Source: Sympetrum striolatum
Taxonomy: Eukaryota > Arthropoda > Insecta > Odonata > Libellulidae
Direction of reading: 5' to 3'
DNA length: 64,000 bases
Assembly (NCBI GenBank): GCA_947579665.1
Contig: OX388341.1
Coordinates: forward strand, 25,677,147-25,741,146
This document shows, piece after piece, positions 11,446 through 25,640 of this stretch. The notes under the pieces were generated by a model, which worked only from the letters and a program-made list of their open reading frames with translations, did no database searches and had not been told where the DNA came from. Position 1 is the stretch's first letter, and the number at the start of each line of letters is the position of its first letter. The position numbers were made by a program, and so were the translations under genes.

Positions 11446-13730
11446 CAGTTTCACTATGTTGTTCCACGAAGTACGGCCAGAAATGATTGATTTAATCCGG
11501 TAGAGTTTAAGTTTAAATTACTATTTAATAAGGTAATATTAATTCTTTATAAGGTAATATGAATTCTTTATTTATCAGAACAAAATCGAAGTTATCAGTT
11601 AAAGCTGGCTAACGTATTAGTCAAGGGCAGAAAACTTCTTCATCAGTATTTTTTAAAATTATACAGTCATATTTATCTCCGTTCATGCGTTTAATCAGAT
11701 TTTACAGATTAAATTAGAAGAATAATGATCGGATGTTTGATCTTGCTATCGAGTTCAATGTGAAACCGTTTTTGATATTCAAACGAATTTAATTTATTCA
11801 AGCATGACTTAAAATATGATTTATATATTTAAAGAGAGATCTCTGTCATGTATAATTTATAATAAATTTTTAGCACACGTATTACAGCGATGTCCACTTG
11901 CCATTGTTAGTTAAGGACTAAGAAACATGTTTTGTTGAAGAAAAGAATTTACGTATTACAGAATGAGGAATTTTTCTTTGGTTGTAATAAGGAGAATATA
12001 TATAATTATACTAGGTTATCTAAAAAGATCACTAAATTAAGGTCTAAAATATTTTAAGCGACTCTATGTTGATGAATCTTAATTAATTTATCGGAGCGCT
12101 TTCGAGAGTTATCAATCGTCTCCGTGAAATTGTTTTCGCAGACGTCCGTAATAGCGGAATACTTCCTTTAACGTCAAACACGTAAGGTCTTAATTTTGGT
12201 GGACATACCTTTCCTTACCAAAGGGAGAACGGAATCGGGAAATAAACGTAGGTTCGGAATGAAATGCTGGCGTGGAATGATGGAGGAAGAGATTAATGGA
12301 GGGAAGATGGAGGCTATGAACATCCATACTCCCCATCCGGTATAAGATATCTGCGTTTCAAGAATATTGCTTTTCCCAAGTTTGAATGCAAACGGCCCGA
12401 GAGAGTGTATATATGGAATCTTCGAGGGCCGAAGGTCGGTTCCCCCTGAAATTCGTTTTTCCGGCTCTTTCGAAAGAGAGATGGAAATATTAAAACATGG
12501 CTCCTCGATGCGCGAGAGTAAGTGGGCTTCGCAATTCGTTTTATCACAACATTTGCACTGAAAATAAGAGGTCGTATACACCGCATGAGGAAAGAACTTG
12601 CAATATTCCGCAGATGGCGTACGATGGAGATATGAAAAGGCCAACGTTATCGATGATTTTAGAAGCAGAAATGCTTTTTGCAGCGTCTGGAGGTTAACGT
12701 TAAGCAAGATGACATTGCTTAAAGAATATGTATATCAGAAAGTTTTGAAGGACATAGGATAGGGTAAATTTCCCTCAGGTTTAAGCGAAACATTGGTCAT
12801 GAACGCGATCCTATATTCTCTTTAAGATACCCCTTCTGATTAATTTTTTTATCTGTACACAGAAAAAGATATGAAATTACAGATTGAAATAAGAGAAGAA
12901 ATTTATTGGTAGATCCCAAAGTAATGAAAATTTCACTGATAATATTCAGAATTGCCTTGATATCTTCGTCGTTTACTATGCATGCAGTAACATTCAGAAA
13001 GATAAATGCCACTTTTATACACACGGAGAAGTTAATGCATCGATCTTATCTCCTTTCAACTGAATGCGAATAATAAATAAGTTACTTTTTCACATTGCAT
13101 GACGGACCTATTTCCTTTAAATCTTAAAGATTGAGAACACCTATCAGTTTCAGGGCTAATATCCAAATCAACTTATTTCTCTATTTTAGGAATGAATCTC
13201 AAAATGATCTTATAAATATCATCTCCTTATCTCCTTAATGTGTTTCAAAAATGAGTTGATTAGAATCGAGAATCAGTTGCCATGGCTTAAAGTGTTTTAA
13301 TCTTGCTATAAATTTTGTGTTATGAAATTCCGCATCCTGAGATATCCTTCGATTTTTTTCTATTTGAAGATAGAGGATTTAGTGAGGGTTGAATATAGAA
13401 ATAAACCTAGGAGATACATACATCTTGCAAATGGAACAATGCATTTTAGATACTGCTTAGATTTATATCAAGTGCCAGCTAAATGTGATAATACATAATG
13501 CGAGTATGTTGATAAATATAATATGTGATAATGTTGCAACAAAAACATTTTCGGAGAGTTGACTTATTCATTTTAGAAAACACATAAGATGTATGCCTAT
13601 TTCCTGGAAGATAAGGGTTTGCGACGAGGAGTATGAAGATGATTCTATTCCCCAATGATCAGAATGGGCAATGCAGTATCTCGTTGTAAGTAGAATGTTA
13701 AAATTCCTTTTAAAGGGAGGAAAGTACGAT
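11446..13730. other. AT-rich intron with a slightly GC-richer patch
   Basis: AT-rich flanks surround a mildly GC-richer patch at about 12100-12700. That patch has overlapping frames of up to 177 codons, but none shows a recognisable domain and I do not call a gene. Confidence 0.5.
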
Positions 13731-14170
13731 GAGTATAAATCTCCGGCCTCATGAGGATGGAAGATTCGGTGGGAGAGTTCTCAGGATATGGTTTGGGTGT
13801 AGCGCCACCGCACGGGATTCGGCGTCTGTCGTCCGCAATGTCTCGGAATCTCCGCTTGCCTAAACGGCTTCACCGGATATACTGCCTCTTGTAAAACTGG
13901 CCATTTGGCAGCGGGGCCAAAGCGACATTTTAAACGCTTGCCCTCAACCTCTTATCTCACTCTCTCACTTCCACCCATTTGCTTCCATATGCACTCGTGC
14001 ATTTCGTCTCCCAGAGAAGTCACATGTACCGAAATCATCGCATCATCCCCAAGGAAGGAATGAAGTCGCCTTCGAAATTTGAATTTCCTTTTTTTTTGAT
14101 ATGTAACGAGTCCATTAGTGCCTCTTACAGAACGGACCAGAGATTTCATCTTATTCAGTCGCATTTATTT
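13731..14170. other. Moderately GC-rich patch, nothing recognised
   Basis: Composition rises here relative to both flanks. No exon, RNA gene or repeat is evident. Confidence 0.5.
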
Positions 14171-15785
14171 GAAATAGTATGATAATATAGGATTTTATTC
14201 TGGTTTTTAATAGCAGATAGTTCAAATCGAAAATCATTATTTCGTTAAAAAGTGTCAACGTTGCGTTGTTATAATGGTGGGCTAAAATATAATTTTCTAT
14301 TTAATCCCTAGCATTGAAATAATGGAATGGAATAATATTACCAGTTTTTTCTAAACATTATGGCTTTTAACGATTTATACACGAAAACACTCATCGGGTG
14401 CTTTCATTTAATTGTTCTGATACCGGTGATTAAAGAGAATGCTTTAAATGCTCTCAGAAAAGTACTCGCACTAATGGAAGTTATCAAGAGATCAATTAAC
14501 GAATCGCACGCTGGTAAATCATGAACCGATGGTTATTCTGTTTAATGCACTCTAAATTCCCTAAATGGGCGTAAATAGCTCCTAATAACCCGCCGAAATC
14601 TCTTTCCATAATCGTTAATTAATGCTCCATAGCCATGTTGGTTACGATAAAAATTGAACCGAAATTAGGTATTTTACCATCCAAAATCCATTTATACTAG
14701 GCTATTTCAAATGAAAAGTTACAAGCGAAAACTACGAAAAAGGAAATACTGTTGATTTTTCAACATGTTTTGATATGCAAATTAGTTTTTGGAATCAAAT
14801 TGTTGTCTAAAGAGAATGGGATCTCAGATATCAGGAAATCGTTGGCTTAACAATGTTTCTCTGATTACGGACTTGTTACAAGGATTTTATTAACCAATTT
14901 CATTCAATTGCTTTAAGTAGTTAATTTTATTTATTTAGTTTATTAGTTTAGTTTAGTTAATTAGTTTAATTTAATTTAGCTAAATTAGTTACTTATTATT
15001 ATAAGATAATTTTTCAATTCTACCTTATCCTCTCGTTTTTTCTGTCCGGTCTTCATAAGGATGATGACTATCACTTAAGGCGAAGATATCTCTGTCATTT
15101 GCTAAATGAAATCTCCGGCTTCTTATGCTCTCGCAAACTCTCAAGTGTTATATTCGCTTTCTGACGCCACTTCGGTCCCCTTCTGTTTTGTTCATCGTTA
15201 CAACTTGAAGGAATCTTTATTCGTAGCTTGTAATTAGTTCGGATGATCTTTCAAAATACAATGGGTTAGAATGTTTCTCAATTATATCCGGTCATACTAA
15301 ATATATCTTCAGATACGCCGCAAAATGATTTCAAATGTGCATCTTTGAATCCTAAATGCCTCCAATCTAAATTTTGCCAATACGACCTCGGTTTTTTAGT
15401 ACATCATAACAACAAATTAATTTTAATTTTTTGTTACCTCCAATCGGTGCATCTGAGATATTTTCAGTGTTAATACTTGCATACCGTTTGTCAGAATGGA
15501 CACCAAAGCATCTATTGATGCCATTTTTAACTTTACTATTTTATTAAATTTATAAGGCAAGGAAATAACTTTTATAATCTACAATAGTATAGTTATAAAA
15601 GAAAAATTCTAGGTTTGATTTCGTTATGATAATACGCATGTATCATTAAATATGATGCTGCCATTTTAAAACATGATTTTGTATGCATTGTGGACAACGA
15701 GGGACAATTACCACTACTTTCTTGCGGCATGAAACGGACTTTGTTTTTAGACAAAAACAACTCTCTTCTTATTTTCGTATAAACC
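14171..15785. other. AT-rich intron
   Basis: AT-rich sequence without coding signals; it contains the degenerate TTTAG-type repeat listed next. Confidence 0.55.
14913..14992. repeat. Degenerate TTTAGT/TTAAT-type simple repeat
   Basis: Units such as TTTAGT, TTTAG and TTTAAT follow one another with many variations. It resembles a decayed simple repeat. It is not the regular TTAGG arthropod telomere repeat. Confidence 0.6.
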
Positions 15786-16640
15786 ATTAAATACTACGTC
15801 CACGAGGGGACCAAATGCATCCTTTTACGTCCCTTTTAAAAAATGGCTCTTTAAAGGAGGCGAGGCTCTTAAGCGGTGGAAAGACAGGGTCGAAATACAC
15901 AAACGGAGGGACATCCTCCGTCCATTTTCTTCTCTCTCCCTATGACGTATATTCTCTCCCTCTTTGCTATCCTCTCTCCATTTAAGATGGCCGCAGCCTG
16001 GTAACGGCAATTGGATGTGAAGAGGAGGACATTGCCATTTCTCTCTCCCATTCGCCTTATGCTCCGAGCCGCTTTACTCCGGGAGCGGAGAAATTTATAG
16101 CGCCGTTGATTGCTTTTTGCTCGAAATGATAAACGGGACGGACCATGCGGATTCAAATCTCCCCAATTTTTACGTCTTGAGTTTTTTTCCCTCTGGGAAT
16201 CGAGAGTGCGAGTCAAATAAAACTATATGTATTTGTTCCTTCCAGATGCTCGGAAAATTTAATATCAATTTACGACTTTGACACGACGAATGGCTTTAGT
16301 TGTCTTGTTGTCGTTCTTAATGCCTCTCATATTTATGGGGCCGGTTAATAGATTCCGGAGCCGCTTTTTTATGTTTGTAATTGAATTGGTATCTAGTGAA
16401 CATATTATCCTCAATGTCATTGGTCGCCGATGCCAGAAATAACTTTTACTCCCCTTTAATGGAGTCTTTCGGGAGGATGTTTTTTGTCGAGTTCAATTTC
16501 CCTCGACACTTATCTTGCTGCCAATCCTATCAATCTTATCTACGAAGATGGATCACGGCGCTATGTTTTCGTTTTCACAGAAAATTTAGGAGAGAAGGAT
16601 TTGAAACCACAGCGAGTTCAAATTAAGGGGATAGAGTGGT
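15786..16640. other. GC-richer island
   Basis: GC content is raised at about 15790-16230 and then declines. Frames of up to 115 codons are low in complexity. No domain or repeat is recognised. Confidence 0.5.
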
Positions 16641-18940
16641 TTAGTCCTATAGAAACTTAAAATTTGGCTTAAAATCTAGAGTTTATATATAGTATCTAAT
16701 TTTAGAGTGAAAATAATTTTTAAGACTTGGTTTTCACTACTTTCACTACGTTAAACTTTAGTTAAAGATAAATCATTTAATAAATATTAAGAAAAAGAAG
16801 GTTAATATATTGTATTTATCGCAATGGAAGTATGTCTTTATTACCGTACCTATTAATATCATATTATCGGTATGTATTTCGACACTCAATCCATTATCCG
16901 TTTATTCCAGAATTTCGTAAAGATTTGCATTATTGTGTTAAAGATCCGAATTATAATTGGCAATTTCCATTAGAAATGAGATATTTATTGGACAATATTT
17001 GGAACTCAAATTTTACTCTTCTATATTTTGAAATTTATGAAATAAGTCCGTAATTACAAAAATAGCTGTAAAATCGCATCACAAAGAGAGATCACAGGAG
17101 AGCCATCTATAAGAAACGAATTTCTTCGTTCAATACACGGAGAAGTTTATGGTAAAAATTTATTTAGCCACGAATTTTGGCGAATAAAGCAACGTGCAAA
17201 CACAGCGTAGCCTTCTCCGTGCTTGAAAAACAATTCGGCAAGTGGACGGAAGTTCCCTCGCGTGCTTCTGCAAAGGAATTTTTCGATTTTCAGAGGACAT
17301 TTTCTGTATCGAATTTTGCGGGGAAATCCGGGTGAGGTTTAATTAAAAATGAAGAGTCAAAGGAATTGTGTGAGAGGGAGGGAAAAGAGAGGAAAATCGT
17401 CGGATAATGGCCTCTGCAATTCTTTCTGACGAATGCTCCCTTGTGGTGTGCTTCACCTATTTGAAAGGAATGATTAAAAGCAATTTTTCCTTCTTTCTTT
17501 GTGGCGCTTTAGGAAATGTGACGCACGCAAGATTAATCTACAATTTCACTTGTAAGGGTTTTGTGACAATGCCGCAACAATGTAGATGGAAAGAGATTAT
17601 GCTTTTAGTAATTATTCATCTCTTTAATCCTTTGAAACAGTTAGCAATCTTTTTAAACGTGATTGATTTTCGTGAATCAGTATTTCCTTTCGGCTTAAGC
17701 ACGTCTTCGGACTCTTGTTATCCCGATATTTTCTCTTGCTCTTGTACACAATATTCTATTTCCATTCTCTCCAAAGTTGCAGACACACCTCAATAATATC
17801 TTTTTAATCTAATTCCCTTTCCCTTTGCAGCGATTTAACTTTTTTTCACTCTTTCGTTCTATTTTAGCCATTTAAATTTCATCTATACTCCCCAATCATC
17901 CTAACTGACGTAAAACACCCTTTTCATATTCATACGTAACCTTTTTTTAGATCATACACGCATTTTATGCTTTCCTCTCCCTGTTTTTAACGCTAAATTT
18001 AAATTGGAATTATTTTTATATTTTACTTATCCTGTCATACAGTTTTGCTACCATCCAGTATGGTTGGCGCATGCACATCTTTATGCAGTGATATATCAAA
18101 AGAACACTTCTTAATAGGCTCCCCTGTAATTGATATTTATATGGTGTTTGATTGCTTCTCATATAGAGTAACCAATCAAAGACTAACAAGTACTCTTCTT
18201 ACTACCTGCATTCAAATGAATTTTTCTCTCTCACCAGTATATCGTATATCGATTGAAAAATGTGTTCCAGTTGACATCTTTTCCAGTCCAGTCCCTAAGG
18301 GATAGGGTCTTATTGTTATCAAACCTAACCGGCATACTATATAAATAAACGTATAAAATTAAGTATATATAATATATTAGGTATAACTATAAATATATAT
18401 ATATTTATAAGTTCATGAAGATTTATAACGTTACCATGAAAATTGATGAAATTCTGCAACAAAAAATAGTACCCTGCTATATTCAGATTTTGAAATACTG
18501 AAATCTGACTTTAATGTTCAAATTCGTAGATTTTAATTCTATACAGGTCGACGAACGTATTTTGTTAGAATGAAAATGCATGTGCCGGAGCACAATCTTT
18601 ATTTACAACACATTGTCTTTAATGAGCTATCTACTAATCTATAAATTTGGATGCCCAATTATAAAATGTATGAAGGATATCGCAAGTCTTATATGTTTTC
18701 AACCCCTCCAGTCATAGGTTTTGACGATAACGTTTATTACCCACTTCGCTCGTGAGAGAAATTGACTGAAAAAAACAGATTCTATATAATGATTGTATTA
18801 TATGGCAAATGGTTCGAGCGTAGTGGTGGGAACATTGATATTAGGAAGATCCCATAAGAGTGGAACTTCAAAATGTGCGAGAAAGAAGGCAATAAAATGG
18901 GAGGAAGAGAATACAGTTATGAAACAAAGAATTAAGAGAG
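16641..18940. other. AT-rich intron with mild pyrimidine bias
   Basis: No gene is recognised. The stretch includes a decoy acceptor at 17806-17830 and a TA-rich run at about 18360-18410. Confidence 0.55.
17806..17830 (+). other. Decoy 3' splice site
   Basis: A branch-like CTAAT and a clean pyrimidine tract end in CTTTGCAG, a strong acceptor by consensus. The sequence after it is T-rich, gives a stop after 14 codons in the host phase, and shows no nearby donor, so I do not call an exon. Confidence 0.25.
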
Positions 18941-19340
18941 GGAAATATAGTCGAGAGTGGAGAAGAGGAAATGGAGCATAGTGAGGAGGGACCATTCCGG
19001 GCACGTCCGCCCATCATGGAGGAATGGGTCCAAACGCATTCCTTTCTCTCACTCCCCTCATTTCCTTCTCCGCCCCTACTTTATGCCTCTTCCCTTACAC
19101 TTCCTCTCAATCGTCTTTCCTCCCCCAACAATAGTCATACTTCCCATCAGCCTTTTCCATTTTCATCACTTCTTTTCTTATTTTACGGATCTTTTTTCTC
19201 ACTGCCGCTGCAGTTTTCACCTCGTGTCCCCGCTACCAACTGCCTCTCAGCCTTCTTCAAGTATACTTATATTCCATAATATTTTCTAAGCTCTATGGGG
19301 GAAACTAGGAAGGAAACCCTCCGTTCTTCTTCAGATGAGG
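18941..19340. other. Short GC-richer island with C/T-rich run
   Basis: G/A-rich at about 18880-18980, then strongly C/T-rich at about 19040-19280 on the + strand. The frames here are composition artefacts. Confidence 0.5.
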
Positions 19341-20300
19341 AAATGACGCATTCACGTTACGACTAACAGATAAATGTCGTTTACGAAATGGATTAATTTG
19401 TTGTTTTTCTTCCGCGTGAAGCCAAATAATTTTCATAACTTATCCATTAAATACTGATTTAAAATTATGCAGAAATTTAAGAATGTTGATTTTGGTCTGT
19501 GATTGCTCCTTGTTAGCTCTCTATATCTTCCCTTTCCGAGTTTCAAATTAAGTATCTATACATACTTTCCTGCATAAACTATTTTTAACTGATTTTCATT
19601 CTATCATTAAAAATGATTCAAAATATCTCAAAGGTAATGCCTAAAGAATAAAGTTTAACTGACCATATATTTAAAAAATCACAGAAAATCTCAAAGTGCC
19701 AAGAAAACTTTTCTATTACAATTAAATTTGGGGCATTTCTCTGCAGAGAATTTAATCTCGGTTACGTTAAAGCTTGATTATTAGTATGCAGGAGCTAGTT
19801 ATATAATGAGTTGCATAGTTTTATCAGTTTTATTCTTTTCAAAGGTGTCCGGTTTTCAAATGAAGTTACTAGGAGTCTTTCTTCTGGTTGGACAAATAAG
19901 GTGCACGTGTAAACTTTATAATAAATAAATTTTTTTACCAATTTACAGTAGGGTAGAAAATGATCATCCTTATAAATTTTACTACAAATAAGTAACGATA
20001 AAGATAAGTCTCGCATTGGCATTGGGATATAATAATGAAATTCCAAAATATCTTATCAAAGAAAATAAGAGTAGTTAATTCTAATAAGATGGTTCGTACA
20101 AAAATTGTATATAATATAAAACAATCAGAACGTAAAATATATTTGAATCTAATTCTGGAGTTGATTATACAATTTATCATTAGAATTCTAAGAAAGTGAT
20201 AGTCAATTGTATCTAAAAGGTCGTGAAAAAGTTATCAGGTAATGATTTAAATCATCTTATAAATATCGTTCATCCCAAATTGATTTTTTTATGCCCCAAC
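19341..20300. other. AT-rich intron, nothing recognised
   Basis: AT-rich sequence with no motif or repeat that I can support. Confidence 0.6.
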
Positions 20301-20820
20301 TTCATCTTTTAGAAAGTTTTCTTATCCCTTCATCTTCACTATTTCCCTGAATATCTATATCATCTTTCCGGCCCCGTTCAATCTTCCATAACTCTCTACT
20401 CCACTTTCCTGTGCCTTCCTTATCCTTTCGATTTCCTCTCATTTCTCTATCACACGCGTGTCCCTCTCAGCTCCAAATGTCGTTTTCCTCACGCATCCAA
20501 CTCATTTCCCACTCTCTCTCTCTTCTTTTAATTAAGCTCTTGTTTCCCTCCCACGGAGCTCACGGAACTCGCGCGGTTTATTTAGGACATCTTCACAATA
20601 ATGGCGTTTATCTAATGGTTGCTCAGGGAGCGGTGGAGGGAATGAAATTCCGCGAGAATATTGGAATGAGATTGATTTATTCGCTCACAACTTAATTAAT
20701 CAGGCGAAGTGGAATTGTGGGAATGGTACACTTTTTGTTCGAGGGAGAGGGAAATGTAGCAATGTGTATCTACTTCTTCAACCGATGGAAAAGGATGAAT
20801 TGACGGGGTTTGTTTATAAA
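20301..20820. other. GC-richer, pyrimidine-biased island
   Basis: C/T-rich on the + strand to about 20550, then mixed. No exon or repeat is recognised. Confidence 0.5.
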
Positions 20821-22240
20821 TATTTTATCATTGTTTTGGTACTTCTAAATTTCATTTTCTTCGTGAAGGAGGAAATGTGCTTCACGGTTTATATGTTCCT
20901 AGAAACTTTAAGTAAATTAATAGATCTTTAATTGTTTAACTTTTTTCTCGTGAATACTGAATATTGTTATAAATGTTTGGTTGCTGATATCTGTAATCAT
21001 AATAAAACCAGGTGATATATAAAGCGCTTATTTACATTCAGAGTTAATTTATAACTGATTATGGGTAAAGCCTACATAATCCTAAAATTTTTCGTATAAA
21101 GAAATGGATATGTTGTAGATAAGTGGTTTGAAAGAAATTTAGAGAGATTTTCCAGGCCTCCATCGATAACTTAGATAGGTTTTCTATCTGTAGAATTCAA
21201 ACCAGGGACCGCTTTTACCAAATGCGAACATGCTACCATTTTGACTATCTGGGCTCTCCCTTCGATAATTTTCATAAATAAATCATCTTCCGATCTTTTA
21301 ACTTCTTAGGAAGACAAAAGTATTGGAAGGAATACCTTATACCGTTATTACTCCTATATTTAAAAAAGAAGTTTTAGAAAGTAAATTCCAATTAAAACAT
21401 ACCTCTAAAAGCCTGAACAGGTTAAACTGCAACGAAAATGGATTGTAGTAAAGGGTCTGTCTCATTTAAAAAGTTTTCTTGTCTTGTCCATCATGATATA
21501 TTTATAAAAATATGCTTTCGAACATTAATCTCTCATATTAAATATGGAAATATATGCTTTATATAGAGGAATACTTTATGCTGTGCGATTTAGTTGACTA
21601 AAATCCACATTGGTTGCTATCATTAAATTATAATCATCTAGGAATTTAGAAAACCATTGATTGGTTTGGTTCAATTTTTAAGTCTCCCAATTAGCTGTCA
21701 ATATTTTTTCTATTACTGTTATAATCTTAAACATATCATAATTTATACCTTATTTCTGGGTATTCAAACTAGATTTTCTTCAATTCCTCCTTCCTCAATT
21801 TCTTGCATGTATTTTATTAATGATTTAAGATAATCTTTCTCTTCATTTTCACTTTGAAGGACATAATTACACGATACTTCCATTTATTTTTTGTCGTTGT
21901 GAGGCGCTACAATTTCATAACTTCTAATCTTCACTTAACTATAATGGATTCAATTTAGAATTTAGTACACAAATAATAAACCTAGGAAGATTTATTTATA
22001 CTATGCCACAATCATTATTTATATTACCAGTTATTGTTTTTTATAGAGTAAATAAATCTTCTTGAGTCTATTCTTTGTATTGAACACTCCCAAGGTCCAT
22101 ATTATCGACATTATAATTTTAGTTTCATTTACGTACCCTATGTTAAAGAATGAACTGAAAGCAGTGGCCTTATTTCTTGAGACGAAAAGTATATTTTAGC
22201 CAAGATGAAACATTATTTATTTCGATAAAATAAATATTTT
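20821..22240. other. AT-rich intron containing a SINE-like sequence
   Basis: AT-rich sequence without genes apart from the tRNA-derived SINE-like segment at about 21155-21257, listed separately. Confidence 0.55.
21155..21257 (-). mobile_element. tRNA-derived SINE-like sequence
   Basis: On the minus strand an A-box-like TAGTCAAAATGG (21236-21247) is followed about 33 bases later by a B-box-like GGTTTGAATTC (21193-21203). The spacing fits a tRNA-type RNA polymerase III promoter, and the stretch between (GGTAGCATG..., GCGGTCCCTGG) reads like a decayed tRNA. The acceptor stem does not pair, so it is not a functional tRNA. SINE ends were not defined: I see neither a tail nor a target duplication, and there is only one copy here. 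Confidence 0.55.
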
Positions 22241-22835
22241 CCTAGGGGTGCCTTTTGGGTTGGAAAGGCTCTCAGTTCCACTTGGTGTCTCAACGGCGTC
22301 GTTCCCAATGCTCGGGCGAAAGTACCATTCGCAAATTACTCCGTTCTCCCCCGCGGACGACTCTCTATCACTTCCCCAATCCTGCGCCACCATCTCCACT
22401 CCTTTTTATCGCGCCCATCCACTCACTCCAATCCTCCCCTCCTTTAAACGCTCTCTCAGATGAAAAATTGCTCGCACCCATTTCCCAGCTCTCACTCTGC
22501 TTATACATTATAGTATTCCCATCAAACTTCTTCCCTACCCATCCGTCCACATAGTTCCATCTATCATAGCCTCCTTGCATTTATATAGAAATGACTCCTC
22601 TGTTTTGATCATCTTCGCATCTTCTCTCGTAACCCCGAGCTATCTTCCCCTCCTTTTCTTATTTTCATCTCCCTGATGCTGGTTCCGTAATCTTCGTCCT
22701 TCATCCCCTGCTTCTATTACGTTTTCCAAGATTATGTTTTCCGACCTGTTTTTGGAACTTTTCTTATTCTTACCCTGTTTTGGCTTAGAAGATCTTTTCA
22801 TCCCCCCTTCGATAGCCTGAACCTTGTACAAGTTG
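22241..22835. other. Pyrimidine-rich island
   Basis: Strong C/T bias on the + strand yields frames rich in Pro, Ser and Leu on + and Lys, Arg and Glu on -. No recognised protein or RNA. Confidence 0.5.
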
Positions 22836-25195
22836 GGATGGACTTTATGCTGTATATTAAAATCTGCAAGTTAACTAACCTGAAAGTTAAAATTGTACTT
22901 CAGGCAGAAATCACTATAATACAGGGACTTAGTGTGATATCTGTCGGCTTAATGTCATGCATTTTCAACTTTTGAAGTTAGGAATATGTTTCAACAGGGA
23001 AAGTTGCCTCAACTCTATAGATGGCAGTTGCAATTCTAGGTTGCTTTTCATGGAAAATTTAAATAGAAACATCTTACAGGAATTAAAATTTCAAGGAAAA
23101 AAAGAATGTAGTATTATTTCAGGACGCACGGCAGTCTTTATTGGTGGTGGTACCAGACTTAAAATACTAAAATATAGAATGCTTTTTAATATAGTTACAA
23201 ATTTTAATTATGGGATTCTTTCATATTCATTATTTTTATGAATGAGTTTAGGGTTTCTTCTGAATACATCGGAAGTAATCTTATCGTACCATTTTAGACT
23301 AGTTTACTCGATATTTTCTTTACATTTTGTTCCAATTCTTTATTTTACGTATTTATAATTTAATTCATCACTTGAATCAATACGCCTAAAATGTGATCAA
23401 GTACTATACTATGTTTTTATCTCCATTATATAATTAGCTTTGTACAATATACCCATTACTCATGTTGAGTTGGCGTACAACCGGTTTGTTTCCATTCGTC
23501 ATCTACTTGCATCGTTCCTCTATCTTTATTACATTCTTTATAGTAGATGCGACATAAAAGGTTTCATCTGTCATCTGAGTTGTGCTTAACTTTGTCCCTC
23601 TTCTGTTATGCTAATGTCATTGCGTACTTTACGCTCTAAATGTTTTCAACATATTCTTGAATCAACTCCTATTTTTTTCTGTAACTTTTATTTTCTTATC
23701 CTGGAGCATATCTTCTCCATCGAGAGAGTGCCCTTCCTCTTCGATGGTTATTCTTCGCAACTCGTTCCATTTGATCCTTTCATACACATTATTCTACTCG
23801 TTAAATGCCAACTTTTCCGCACCGCCTACTCCCTTGCATACCGAACGCAAAACGCGAAGTCATTCGATTCCTAGCGATAGCGGCCAAAAACTCTCCAACT
23901 TTTTCTGACCAGTTTTAAATTCACTGCGGAAACCCTTTTTGAGAGATCTTGGATCGGTTCTAGGACCCTTACGGAATTCCAATAATTCTTACGGAAAAGT
24001 TTATCCTCTAAAGTTTTCCATCACGCTCTCCGGATTCCAAAATTGATAAAGCAAAACCAATTCCTAGGATGAATTAACATTCTGCAGGGATTTAATGTAA
24101 GGACGCTTGCATTTCTTACAATATTCTATAATTTTTTCTTTAACCATTTCTTTATTCTGAGAGATTCCTTGCTTGCACCTCTATTCATAGATTATTGAGA
24201 CGATTTACATGAAAGAGCACTTTTAGTCGGAATAAATGGGATATCGATTCCAACTTCCGCAGTGTTCCCGGAAATTAGGCTAGAAGTTTAGTTATCAGGA
24301 AGTTTATTTCACTTTAGTTTGAGACTCTTAATTAATTCTGATAAATGGGCTCTTTGTGCAAATTTTACCTAGAATTATATCTCACATAGTTCTTCTTCTC
24401 ATTTTCTAAGTTTAGTTGAGGATCGCCCTTCTATCTTAGTTATTTGGATTCCTGATGTTATTAAACTTTTAAACCGTGATTTTCTTATTTAGTTCTTGGT
24501 TTACCTAAATTTTGAATCACCTCGAAGATAACACATTCTCAAAACCAAACATCCAATGCTATTTTTGTCCGCTGACATGAATTTACAGTTAGAATTATAA
24601 ATAAATGAAAGTAAAGTAAAAGTATTATAAATATCGAATACGTTGTCATATATCCTAATCAATTAAAATTATAATCCGATTCGAATTTAGAATTGGATGA
24701 TAATAATCAATTTTAAATCGTAACATCATACTTAACTTAAATTTAATTTTAATTTTAACTAACCAAGTGTTGAAATTTTCAAACAAATTTAATTTTTATT
24801 CTTACTTGCGAAAAGAGTACTTTTACATAAACTTTGGCATGCCAACTACGTTATGATAGTTTTAAATTATACCTCTCAATATAAATCATTGAGTAATACG
24901 AAAATAAAGTTTAGCGAGGATAGAAGTAAATAAATCTCATTTCAAAAAGTATAACTACGGATTGGCTGAAGATGAATACGGGCGATAAAATGATTTTGGT
25001 GCATCGATAGTTATATTTTTTTGCTGGTGATTACCTTCTCTGGTGATAGCACTCGCAAAGGGAAAATTTCAATTCTCAGTGGTACTCGAACCCGGAACAT
25101 TTAAAACTGGTAGAAAAGAATTCTAGTAAGGAGTTGACTCTTTATTAGTTCTTAACTTTTAATTTTTTAGCTTAATTTTCTTATGCTGATATATT
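22836..25195. other. AT-rich intron, nothing firm
   Basis: Mostly AT-rich, with slightly higher GC at about 23600-24060. A minus-strand GGTTCGAG at about 25090 resembles a B box but lacks an A box, so no SINE is called. Confidence 0.55.
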
Positions 25196-25640
25196 TACTA
25201 TTTTTCTCCCTAAGACCCACGGACTTCCATCCTCTTCCTGGCCCGTGTTCATGAGGAAACCGCAGAATAACTCGATTATCTGCTCTTTGCAATCCCTATC
25301 GCCAATCCCTTGTGCGATCCATTCTTTGACCTCCGCTACAAAACAGCCTCCCTGCCGCAGCCACCGACGATGCGAGATACGTGGCACCCGCAAGAATTAT
25401 GATAATCTCTTGTTATTGAAGCGTGGTCTCGCCCGAATCCTTTCGGAGGTGTTGGAGGCGGGCGATTCGCTAGACGGAGAACAAGGGGAAAAGATGGAGA
25501 GAGAGAATGGTGCAAAGGACAAACGAAATATACACCGTCAAATTTATAGGCTCCTCGGCTCTAGAGAGAGCTGGGGAAGAAGTATGTTTTTGTGTTTCGA
25601 GATTAAATATATAATCGCTAATTAGGGTAACATGGGTCGG
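25196..25640. other. GC-richer island
   Basis: An isolated compositional island with a 126-codon frame on + and a 70-codon frame on -. Neither has a recognised domain. Confidence 0.5.

Noticed and set aside
14521..14545. ATGAACCGATGG as the start of the next CELF exon (Met-Asn-Arg)
   Set aside because: The frame continues Trp-Leu-Phe instead of Pro-Ile-Gln, and no acceptor precedes it.
25060..25100. GGTTCGAG on the minus strand as a SINE B box
   Set aside because: No A-box-like sequence at tRNA spacing and only a partial B-box match.
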